NCBI RefSeq assembly: GCF_045277565.1
Contig: NZ_CP123584.1
Span: forward strand, 2,294,001-2,358,000
Direction: 5' to 3'
DNA: 64,000 nt
Source: Aliisedimentitalea scapharcae
GTDB taxonomy: Bacteria > Pseudomonadota > Alphaproteobacteria > Rhodobacterales > Rhodobacteraceae
Shown here piece after piece: positions 51,575 to 59,013 of this stretch. Under the pieces are notes generated by a model. The model did no database searches. It worked only from the letters and a program-made list of their open reading frames with translations, and was not told where the DNA came from. Positions within the stretch are counted from its first letter, which is position 1; every line of letters begins with the position of its first letter. The position numbers and the translations under genes were made by a program.

Positions 51575-51603
51575 CTTGAAAGGGGCGAATTGCTGACCCA
51601 TAT
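51575..51603 (+). promoter_or_regulatory. Sigma-32-type heat-shock promoter of rpoH
   Basis: CTTGAAA, a 15-base spacer and CCCATAT match the sigma-32 consensus (CTTGAAA-N11-16-CCCATnT) almost exactly, 42 bases before rpoH. It suggests that RpoH transcribes its own gene. Confidence 0.75.
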
Positions 51604-51644
51604 GGAATGATGTTAAGTCCTTAAACATTGGGAGGGACAGCCGA

Positions 51645-52541
51645 ATGGCCAATTATGCAAACCTGCCTGCGCCGACACCGGAAGGTGGATTGAATCGCTA
51701 TATGCAGGAGATCCGCAAGTTTCCGCTGCTGGAGCCGGAAGAGGAATACATGCTGGCAAAACGCTGGGTCGAAGAACAGGACACCCAGTCTGCGCACAAG
51801 ATGGTGACATCACACCTGCGGCTCGCCGCCAAAATTGCGATGGGCTATCGCGGCTATGGGTTGCCGCAGGCCGAAGTGATTTCCGAGGCGAATGTCGGGT
51901 TGATGCAGGCCGTAAAACGGTTTGACCCCGAACGCGGTTTCCGACTGGCCACCTATGCCATGTGGTGGATCCGGGCGTCGATCCAGGAATATATCCTGCG
52001 GTCCTGGTCGCTGGTGAAAATGGGGACAACCAGTGCCCAGAAGAAGCTGTTTTTCAACCTGCGCAAGGCCAAGGCCAAGATTGGTGCCTTGGAAGAAGGC
52101 GATCTGCGCCCCGAGTCGGTCAAACGGATCGCAACCGATTTGGGCGTGACCGAAGCCGAAGTGATCAGCATGAACCGGCGGATGTCCGGTGGCGATGCGT
52201 CGCTGAACGCCATGGTCGGCTCCGAAGGCGACAGCGCCATGCAATGGCAGGACTGGCTGGAAGACGAGGATGCGGATCAGGCGGGTGATTACGAGGCCAA
52301 AGACGAGCTGGACGCGCGCCGCGAACTGTTGGCACAGTCGCTTTCTGTTCTGAATGATCGGGAAAAGGATATTCTGACCCAGCGCCGTCTGGCCGAAAAG
52401 CCGCAAACGCTCGAAGAATTGAGCACGCAGTATAATGTCAGCCGCGAACGGATCCGTCAGATTGAGGTCCGGGCCTTTGAAAAACTGCAAAAGAAGATGC
52501 GCGAGCTTGCGCAGGCCAAAGGTATGTTGACGTCGGCCTGA
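51645..52541 (+). CDS. rpoH: RNA polymerase sigma factor RpoH (sigma-32)
   Basis: 298-aa heat-shock sigma factor. The RpoH box is near QKKLFFNLRKAKAK; region 2 reads SHLRLAAKIAMGYRGYGLPQAEVISEANVGLMQAVKRFDPERG in pieces; region 2.4 has ATYAMWWIRASIQEYILRSWSLV; region 4.2 has ERIRQIEVRAFEKLQKKMR. GGGAGG precedes the ATG. The gene has its own sigma-32-type promoter and terminator. Confidence 0.97.
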   Translation: MANYANLPAPTPEGGLNRYMQEIRKFPLLEPEEEYMLAKRWVEEQDTQSAHKMVTSHLRLAAKIAMGYRGYGLPQAEVISEANVGLMQAVKRFDPERGFRLATYAMWWIRASIQEYILRSWSLVKMGTTSAQKKLFFNLRKAKAKIGALEEGDLRPESVKRIATDLGVTEAEVISMNRRMSGGDASLNAMVGSEGDSAMQWQDWLEDEDADQAGDYEAKDELDARRELLAQSLSVLNDREKDILTQRRLAEKPQTLEELSTQYNVSRERIRQIEVRAFEKLQKKMRELAQAKGMLTSA

Positions 52542-52563
52542 CCGCAGGAAGCCTGAACACCCC

Positions 52564-52594
52564 AAAGCCCCGGACAAAAATCCGGGGCTTTTTT
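52564..52594 (+). terminator. Rho-independent terminator after rpoH
   Basis: Stem AAAGCCCCGGA / TCCGGGGCTTT with a 6-base loop and T6. It is also placed to end the convergent dipeptidase gene. Confidence 0.93.
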
Positions 52595-52605
52595 GATGCA
52601 GACTG

Positions 52606-53778
52606 CTATTTGAGTCGGGCCATCAGGACCCGAACCATATTTTGACCTGCGACTTTGCGGATCTGGGTGTCGCTCATCCCCTGATCCAACATTGCCTGGG
52701 TCAGCGCCGCCAGCTCTGATGTATCAAATCGGGTAGCGACAGAGCCGTCGAAATCCGACCCAAGCGAAACGTGATCTTCGCCCACGACCGAAATTGCGGT
52801 TTTGATGGTTTTTGCAATCCCGGCCGGACTGTCGTCACAGGTGACATCTGCCCAGTACCCAATACCGATCACGCCGCCTGTGGCTGCGATCTGGCGCATC
52901 AAATCATCTGGATAATTGCGTTTCACCGGGCAATGCGAATACACGCCGGTGTGGCTGACGACGATGGGTATGTCAGTCATCCCCAGAACATCGCGGGCCA
53001 CCTGGGGGCTGGAATGGGCGATATCCAGAATCAACCCGCGATCCACCACCTGCCGGACCACGTCGCGTCCAAAATCCGAAAGGCCGGTGTTGCCATTCCC
53101 GTGCAGCGAGCCGCCCAACGCATTGTCAAAAAAATGGTGCAGCCCAATCAGGCGATACCCGGCATCCTCAAGCGTTTGCAGGTTTTCGATCTTCCCCTCC
53201 AGCGGATGGGCACCTTCGGTGCCCAGAATGCCACCGACCACTTGCTGGCCTTGTTCGCGGTCGTTCAACAGAGTTTCCAGATCTGACCGCGATCTCAGAA
53301 TTCGCAGGGTTCCGCCCGATCGGGTTTCAAAATCCGCCAGGCGTTCGGCCTGATACAATGCGCGTTGCAACAGGGACCCCCAGGTGCGTATCGGCCACAG
53401 CTGGCCAACAGCCAACAGGGTAATGTTGTCCATCGCATCGGTTTCATTGTGATCGTAATTCTGACCGGCAGGGGATTTGGTCACCGCAGTAAAAACCTGC
53501 AATGCGACGTTGCCTTCGATGAGACGTGGGATATCGACCTGTCCCCTGGTACCGCGTTGGGTCAGGTCCCGGTTCCACAGCAGCGGGTCGGCGTGCCAGT
53601 CCCCGATCACCATACTGTCGTGCAGGGCCTGTGCCGACGTGGAGATCGGGTAAGGATCATGTGGTTTGACGACATTTCGGCTGCGTTCAACGTAACCGGG
53701 GGCAAAGGCGAAAAAAACTCCTGCCAGCAAGAGGATCACCGCCATCAGTCGGCCCAGCCATTTTCCAATCCTGCGCAT
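52606..53778 (-). CDS. Membrane dipeptidase (peptidase M19, renal dipeptidase family)
   Basis: 390 aa, anchored by one N-terminal hydrophobic segment (~8-27: LGRLMAVILLLAGVFFAFAP), with the catalytic part facing the periplasm. Zinc-site motifs are VIGDWHADPLL (HxD), GTEGAHPLEG (bridging Glu), LIGLHHFFDN, DIAHSS and VVSHTG. It hydrolyses dipeptides, including D-amino-acid dipeptides in relatives. AAGGAATAGG precedes the ATG. Confidence 0.92.
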   Translation of the reverse strand: MRRIGKWLGRLMAVILLLAGVFFAFAPGYVERSRNVVKPHDPYPISTSAQALHDSMVIGDWHADPLLWNRDLTQRGTRGQVDIPRLIEGNVALQVFTAVTKSPAGQNYDHNETDAMDNITLLAVGQLWPIRTWGSLLQRALYQAERLADFETRSGGTLRILRSRSDLETLLNDREQGQQVVGGILGTEGAHPLEGKIENLQTLEDAGYRLIGLHHFFDNALGGSLHGNGNTGLSDFGRDVVRQVVDRGLILDIAHSSPQVARDVLGMTDIPIVVSHTGVYSHCPVKRNYPDDLMRQIAATGGVIGIGYWADVTCDDSPAGIAKTIKTAISVVGEDHVSLGSDFDGSVATRFDTSELAALTQAMLDQGMSDTQIRKVAGQNMVRVLMARLK

Positions 53779-53917
53779 GTACCTATTCCTTGATCTGCCT
53801 CGGTGTCAGGCTAGGGGAGTGGCCGGATCCGACAAAGCATAACGTCGCTACCCCTTTGCAACTTGGGATCGCAACGCTAAATTGCGTGATCGGTGCAGGT
53901 TATGTCCGGAGGATGTT

Positions 53918-54187
53918 ATGGCAGGTGGATGGGCCCGGGATGGGGCGGTGAGCGAACAGATCGAGGCGTCGATCTCGGACGAATTGGCCCGGATGCAGGC
54001 GAAAAAACGCCCCGTGGGGGCGAGCCTGAGCCACTGTGCCGAATGCGAGGAACCGATCCCCGAAGCCCGCCGTCAGGCCATCCCCGGTGTAAAGCTGTGC
54101 ATTGAGTGCATGCAGGAACGCGACGCCAGCGTTCAGGCGCGTGGGGGTATCAATCGGCGTGGATCCAAGGATAGTCAGCTAAAATAG
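53918..54187 (+). CDS. DksA/TraR family C4 zinc-finger protein (YbiI-like)
   Basis: 89 aa from the ATG at 53918, behind GGAGG. One C4 zinc finger: HCAECEEPIPEARRQAIPGV with a second CxxC in LCIECMQ. It lacks the long coiled coil of DksA, so it belongs to the short YbiI/TraR type that can bind the RNA polymerase secondary channel; its role is unknown. The C-terminus is basic (RGGINRRGSKDSQLK). Confidence 0.9.
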   Translation: MAGGWARDGAVSEQIEASISDELARMQAKKRPVGASLSHCAECEEPIPEARRQAIPGVKLCIECMQERDASVQARGGINRRGSKDSQLK

Positions 54188-54234
54188 GATCAGGCTTGGT
54201 CATGACACAGGGGGAATAGCTGCAATTCATTTGT

Positions 54235-54690
54235 CTATTTGGACTTGGTGTCCTGCGCTGCGACCAGATTCTGGGTCAGTTTCCTCAATCCAAATACGAG
54301 CGACTGAAGGTCCCCGATTTTCATCCCAGTTCCTGCGATCATACAGGCAGTAATGTCTGCCGCGTGGTGTTTCAGCTCGCGCCCGCTCTGTGTCAGACGC
54401 ACAAAAACCTGACGTTCGTCTCGGAGGCCACGGTGGCGCGACACATGGCCCAAGGACTCCAGCCGTTTGATCAATGGCGTCAGTGTGCTGGATTCCATCA
54501 TCAATTGCTTGGCCAGCTGGCCGACGCTTTGCCCGTCGGTTTCCCATAACAGGGTCAGGGTAATATATTGTGGATAGGTGAGCCCAAGAGGTTTCAGCAG
54601 GGGCGTATAGGCCCTGTTTATGACGTGCGCTGCATTGTAGGTCGCAAAACAAAACATGTCATCGGCGTATTCAGGAAGAGGATGTGACAT
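54235..54690 (-). CDS. MarR family regulator, OhrR-type
   Basis: 151 aa. The N-terminus ADDMFCFATYNAAH has Cys14 at the place of the peroxide-sensing cysteine of OhrR; next come YTPLLKPLGLTYPQYITLTL, the wHTH (SVGQLAKQLMMESSTLTPLI, KRLESLGHVSRHRGLRDERQ) and the dimerisation helices. It is divergent from a small gene, with two identical 12-bp palindromes in between. No ohr gene is adjacent, so organic peroxide sensing is only a possibility. Confidence 0.9.
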   Translation of the reverse strand: MSHPLPEYADDMFCFATYNAAHVINRAYTPLLKPLGLTYPQYITLTLLWETDGQSVGQLAKQLMMESSTLTPLIKRLESLGHVSRHRGLRDERQVFVRLTQSGRELKHHAADITACMIAGTGMKIGDLQSLVFGLRKLTQNLVAAQDTKSK

Positions 54691-54719
54691 TCGGACTCGG
54701 TTAATTACGTGCAGATTAG

Positions 54720-54731
54720 ATCGTGCACGAT
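54720..54731. promoter_or_regulatory. MarR operator candidate 1
   Basis: Perfect 12-bp palindrome ATCGTGCACGAT, 30 bases upstream of the marR start. Identical to the copy at 54784. Confidence 0.75.
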
Positions 54732-54783
54732 TTTAGCAGATTGACAGCGCATGACAAAATTATTTAGTTGTTGGATGAAAATA

Positions 54784-54795
54784 ATCGTGCACGAT
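54784..54795. promoter_or_regulatory. MarR operator candidate 2
   Basis: Second copy of ATCGTGCACGAT, here extended to a 14-bp palindrome (54783-54796). It lies between a TTGACA -35-like element (54741) and the GGAGG of the downstream small gene, where bound repressor would block its transcription. Confidence 0.75.
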
Positions 54796-54811
54796 TTAAT
54801 TGGAGGAAGTT

Positions 54812-55036
54812 ATGTCCTGGTTACCGACACTCATCACCGATACACCTGAGCAAGGTTATGAAATTGCTATAAAAATGTCCCGGATGGCGGTAAAAATGAC
54901 GCAACCGGATGATGCTGCACGCAGCAAAATGCGTCAAGATTATTCAAACAATGCGGAGAGTTTGATCATGTCGTCGCACGTCGTGGCCACGAATTTTCAG
55001 ACCGTAGCTCAAGCCAATGATTTTTGGCGTCGCTAA
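54812..55036 (+). CDS. 74-aa protein of unknown function, probable MarR target
   Basis: Starts MSWLPTLITDTPEQGYEIAI behind GGAGG. Helical and Met-rich (KMSRMAVKMTQPDDAARSKM), with no signal peptide or membrane segment and no cysteine. No family recognised. Composition is more AT-rich than its neighbours. It is transcribed away from the OhrR-type regulator, with both palindromes in the shared region, so it is likely the regulated gene. The 117 bases after it hold no clear terminator. Confidence 0.75.
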   Translation: MSWLPTLITDTPEQGYEIAIKMSRMAVKMTQPDDAARSKMRQDYSNNAESLIMSSHVVATNFQTVAQANDFWRR

Positions 55037-55153
55037 TCGTTTGGGAGCGTTTTGACCGGAAACTCAGCTGTTGTCGCATGAGCTGCGGGTGTGATTGTCA
55101 TTTCCAAACTGTGCAAGCGCCCAACAAGGACGCTTGCAGGTTTGTTTGAATGA

Positions 55154-56974
55154 TCAGTCTTCCATCGCTTCCAGTTCGTCAATGAACCCTGAAATCATCG
55201 ACAACCCTTTGTCCCAGAACGTCGGATCCGACGCATCCAGACCAAAGGGGGCCAACAGTTCCTTGTGGTGCATCGACCCGCCTGCGCGCAGCATGTCGAA
55301 ATACTTGTCCTCGAACCCTTCGGCACCCGAGGCATAAACCGAATACAAGGCGTTCACCAAGCCGTCGCCGAACGCATAGGCGTAGACATAAAACGGCGAA
55401 TGAACAAAGTGCGGGATATAGGCCCAGAAGGTTTCATAGCCTTCCATGAATTCGAACGCTTCGCCCAAGGATTCCGCCTGTACTGACATCCACAATGCAT
55501 TGATGTCATCCGGGGTCAGCTCACCTTCGGCGCGTGCGGCGTGCAATTTGCATTCAAAGTCATAAAAGGCGATCTGACGCACAACCGTGTTGATCATGTC
55601 CTCGACCTTGCCCGCCAACAGGATCTTGCGCTGCTCCTGGGTTTCGGCCGCATCCAACATCTTGCGGAACGTCAGCATTTCACCAAAAACAGAGGCAGTT
55701 TCAGCCAATGTCAGCGGCGTAGACGACAGCATTTCGCCCTGATCTGCGGCCAGAACCTGGTGGACACCATGGCCCAGTTCATGGGCCAATGTCATCACAT
55801 CGCGCGGTTTGCCCAGGTAATTCAGCATCACATAGGGATGCACGTCGGTGACGGTCGGGTGGGCGAACGCACCTGGTGCCTTGCCCGGTTTCACGCCGGC
55901 ATCAATCCATCCCTTCGAAAAGAACGGAGCCGCGATTTCGCCCATACGCGGGTCAAAAGCCGAATACGCATCCATCACCAGCTTTTCGGCCTCGTCCCAG
56001 CCAACGACACGGCTGTCTTCCATAGGCAGCGGCGCATTGCGGTCCCAGACCTGCATGACGTCCAGACCCAGCCATTTTCGCTTCAACTCATAGTAGCGAT
56101 GCGACAGCTTGGGGTAGGCGGCAACAACCGCTTCGCGCAGCGCTTCGACCACTTCGGGTTCCACGTCATTGGACAAATGGCGCCCCATTTGCGCCGACGG
56201 CATACCGCGCCAGCGATCCAGGATTTCCTTTTCCTTGGCCTGGGTATTGTGCACTCGGGCAAAGGTTTTGATGTTGTCCTGAAACACCCCTGCCAATTCG
56301 CGGCTGGCGGCTTCGCGTTTGCTGCGGTCCTGTTCTGTGAGCAGGTTCAGCGTGCCTTCGATGTTCAGTGTCTCGCCATCAACGGTGAATTCGAGCCCGG
56401 CGATGGTTTCGTCGAACAACCGTTCCCACGCATCTCCAACTACGCCCAGATCGTGCAGGAATTTCTCCAGCTCGTCGCTGAGCTGATAAGGCTTCATGGC
56501 GCGGATGCGGCGAAATACGGGTTCATAGCGGGCCAGATCAGTGTTGCTGGCGAAATGAGCGGCCAGAACATCGTTTTCGATCCGGTTGAGTTCCAGCGTA
56601 AAGAACACCAGCGGGGTGGTGAAGATAGTGATCTTCTCCTGCATGTCGGACAGGAATTTGGCCCGGTCTGCGTCTGTTGTCAGCTGGTAATAGCGCAGGC
56701 CTGCATAGGACATGATACGTCCGGCAATGGCGTTGATCTTTTCGTTTCGCAGCACACAGTTCAGCAAGCCATCCGCATCCAAATCTGCGAGCTTTCCTTC
56801 GTAATCCACTGCAAACGCGGAACATTCCGATTCCAGCCATTCGAGATCACGGGTCAGCTCCGGGGCGTCTTCACCGGGGTACAGGTCGCTCAGATCCCAT
56901 TCGGGCAGACTGCCGAGACCGTCAGAGCCTGAGCTCGCATTGGCGTCGCGAACGGGAAAGGGAAGCTGGAACAT
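55154..56974 (-). CDS. pepF: Oligoendopeptidase F (M3 family metallopeptidase)
   Basis: 606-aa cytoplasmic zinc peptidase. The active-site motif VMTLAHELGHGVHQVLA (HExxH) is near residue 395, with the third ligand in LAETASVFGEMLTF downstream. The N-terminal region LPEWDLSDLYPGEDAPEL is typical for PepF. It degrades oligopeptides of roughly 7-17 residues in characterised members. Confidence 0.95.
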   Translation of the reverse strand: MFQLPFPVRDANASSGSDGLGSLPEWDLSDLYPGEDAPELTRDLEWLESECSAFAVDYEGKLADLDADGLLNCVLRNEKINAIAGRIMSYAGLRYYQLTTDADRAKFLSDMQEKITIFTTPLVFFTLELNRIENDVLAAHFASNTDLARYEPVFRRIRAMKPYQLSDELEKFLHDLGVVGDAWERLFDETIAGLEFTVDGETLNIEGTLNLLTEQDRSKREAASRELAGVFQDNIKTFARVHNTQAKEKEILDRWRGMPSAQMGRHLSNDVEPEVVEALREAVVAAYPKLSHRYYELKRKWLGLDVMQVWDRNAPLPMEDSRVVGWDEAEKLVMDAYSAFDPRMGEIAAPFFSKGWIDAGVKPGKAPGAFAHPTVTDVHPYVMLNYLGKPRDVMTLAHELGHGVHQVLAADQGEMLSSTPLTLAETASVFGEMLTFRKMLDAAETQEQRKILLAGKVEDMINTVVRQIAFYDFECKLHAARAEGELTPDDINALWMSVQAESLGEAFEFMEGYETFWAYIPHFVHSPFYVYAYAFGDGLVNALYSVYASGAEGFEDKYFDMLRAGGSMHHKELLAPFGLDASDPTFWDKGLSMISGFIDELEAMED

Positions 56975-57081
56975 GGATTACCTCATCTGATTGTTGCCCA
57001 ACATCTATGTCGGGCTCCAGGAGATCACAAGCGGGGGAAGGACCACAATTTCAGGATGGACTGCACGATCCATCGCGGCGG

Positions 57082-58032
57082 TCAGGATTGACCGTATGCG
57101 GTGAAATGCGCGGCCATCTTGTCAAAGATCGGCTGTCGCATCTTTGGCGTTTCGAGCATGACTTCGTGTTCGCCGCCGTCGATCAGATCCAGCGTGCCCT
57201 TGGCCCAACTGTTCATGCGGTGGTGAATTGCACCTGTGTCAACGATCCGTTCGTTGCTCCCCAGAAACGTCAGGCAGGGCATCTCGGGCGCTGGCCGTTT
57301 CGCCAGGGCACGGCATTCGCGAACGCCTTCGCTGAACCAACGGATGGTCGGTCCGCCCAGCACCAGATCCGGATGCGATTTGAGCTGGGTCTGCATCATG
57401 GCAAACATGTGAGGATCGGTTGTCAACGTATTGTCTTCGAACGGGTTTGACAGGACATACGCCTGTCTCGAGGTCGTGGGAACAAGACGATTCCCTATGC
57501 CAATCATAGGACCAAAGGCTGTCATGAAATTGCCCAGCGGACGCATGGCAGCGGACATCTGAATGCCCCACATGGGTGCCGAGAAACAGCAAGAGGCAAC
57601 CGGGAGCCCCTCATATAGCGCGCGCAAACCGATGGCACCGCCCATGGAATGGCCAACCAGATGCCAGGGGCGGGGCAATTGCAGCTCCGTGGCCCAGTCC
57701 AGGGCGGCTGTCACGTCCTGCTGGTAATCTGAGAATTGCTTTACGTGACCCAGATTGCGATCGGGCAACAGCCGATCCGCCAACCCCTGGCCGCGCCAGT
57801 CAACAGCCAGCGTTGCAAGCCCGCGCAGGGCCATTTCGCGCGCAAAATCCCCGTATTTTTCGATATATTCCGTGCGCCCGGGAAACATCAGGACCGTGCC
57901 CTGATCCGCGTTTTCCGGGGTCCAGGCCCCAACGCGGATCCGCACGCCGTCAGATGTTTTCACCCAGGACGCACATCCACCGTCGGGGCCACCGGCCACA
58001 TCAGCAAAGAAAGGAGCCGGTGACGCAGTCAT
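57082..58032 (-). CDS. Alpha/beta hydrolase (lysophospholipase-like)
   Basis: 316 aa, Hydrolase_4 type. VLMFPGRTEYIEKYGDFARE (PGRxE replaces the common HGxxE), DWRGQG, nucleophile elbow LVGHSMGGAIGLRA near residue 128, and the late histidine in DGGEHEVMLE. Relatives are monoacylglycerol lipases or PldB lysophospholipases. Its start codon overlaps the stop of the SCP2-domain gene by one base (TGATG), so the two are coupled. Confidence 0.9.
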   Translation of the reverse strand: MTASPAPFFADVAGGPDGGCASWVKTSDGVRIRVGAWTPENADQGTVLMFPGRTEYIEKYGDFAREMALRGLATLAVDWRGQGLADRLLPDRNLGHVKQFSDYQQDVTAALDWATELQLPRPWHLVGHSMGGAIGLRALYEGLPVASCCFSAPMWGIQMSAAMRPLGNFMTAFGPMIGIGNRLVPTTSRQAYVLSNPFEDNTLTTDPHMFAMMQTQLKSHPDLVLGGPTIRWFSEGVRECRALAKRPAPEMPCLTFLGSNERIVDTGAIHHRMNSWAKGTLDLIDGGEHEVMLETPKMRQPIFDKMAAHFTAYGQS

Positions 58033-58322
58033 CAGGCAAGCGCCGAAGCAAGCTGCATCGCGATGCCCATATCACCGTCAACCGTCAGCTTGCCGGTCAT
58101 GAATGCGCTGGTCGGGTTTAGCTCTCCGGTCAGGATCGCCTGAAAGGTTTCGGTATCCGCGCTCAGCGTGACATCCGCATCATCGTCGCTGACCCGCGCC
58201 CCATTGGCATCCAGCACAATGGTGCCCAGATCTGCAATGGCAAATTTCGCCGACGCGTCAAAGCCGCTGGCGCTGATCTTTTCGTTCAGTTCGGCTGCGG
58301 CCTGTTCAAGAATATCGCTCAT
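58032..58322 (-). CDS. SCP2 sterol/lipid-binding domain protein
   Basis: 96 aa, a single SCP2 domain: KFAIADLGTIVLDANGARVS, DADVTLSADTETFQAILTGELNPTSAFMTGKL in pieces and the typical last segment GDMGIAMQLASAL. It probably binds a fatty acyl chain or other lipid in the cytoplasm. AGAGGAATGAG precedes the ATG at 58322. Co-transcribed with the lysophospholipase-like hydrolase, which fits a lipid-related role. Confidence 0.92.
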   Translation of the reverse strand: MSDILEQAAAELNEKISASGFDASAKFAIADLGTIVLDANGARVSDDDADVTLSADTETFQAILTGELNPTSAFMTGKLTVDGDMGIAMQLASALA

Positions 58323-58406
58323 CTCATTCCTCTGGTTTGTCAGCAGTGTAGAGGCACAGATCCGTGACTGGATTTTGGTGCATTTCACGCTACAGTGACG
58401 CCTAAC

Positions 58407-58967
58407 ATGGATATACGGCTAACAAATCTCAAAGGTATCGTGGCGGCAACCGTCATTGTGCTCACAATTTCGGGTGGAACGCAGGTTTTTGCTGAATCCG
58501 AGGCCGATCTTTTGGCTGAACTGGCTCAGTCAGACCCCAAGGAGGCCATCGGACTGGAGCGTGAGCTGAAGGCGCTGTGGGGCAACAGCGGTTCGCCAGC
58601 GATGAATCTGCTGTTGAAACGGGGTCGTGATGCCTTGGAACGGGGCGACACCCGCGAAGCGATTGAACATTTCACGGCCTTGACCGATCACGCACCGGAT
58701 TTTGCCGAGGGATGGAATGCACGAGCATCGGCCTTTTACGACTCCGGGCTGATTGGCCCGGCTTTGGCTGATCTGGAACGTGCGCTGTATCTGAACCCCA
58801 ACAATTACGATGCGATTTTTGGTCTGGGAGTAATATTTGAGCAGTTCGGTGACAGTTCGCGCGCCTATGCCGCCTATTCCCGGGCTCAGGCTATACATCC
58901 CCATCACGACGAAGTAACCAAAGCCCTGGAACGCCTGAAGCCCGAGGTTGAAGGCGAAGAATTGTAG
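58407..58967 (+). CDS. Secreted tetratricopeptide-repeat protein
   Basis: 186 aa. Signal peptide at ~10-32 (GIVAATVIVLTISGGTQVFA, cleavage after VFA). Three TPR-like units follow: LLLKRGRDALERGDTREAIE, AEGWNARASAFYDSGLIGPA and YDAIFGLGVIFEQFGDSSRA. It is probably a periplasmic scaffold. The start is unsure: the ATG at 58407 lacks a ribosome-binding site and a GTG four codons upstream is possible. Confidence 0.87.
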   Translation: MDIRLTNLKGIVAATVIVLTISGGTQVFAESEADLLAELAQSDPKEAIGLERELKALWGNSGSPAMNLLLKRGRDALERGDTREAIEHFTALTDHAPDFAEGWNARASAFYDSGLIGPALADLERALYLNPNNYDAIFGLGVIFEQFGDSSRAYAAYSRAQAIHPHHDEVTKALERLKPEVEGEEL

Positions 58968-59013
58968 GCCACCTTTTGCCTGAGCAATCAGGACGGGGAC
59001 ATCAGGGGCAATC

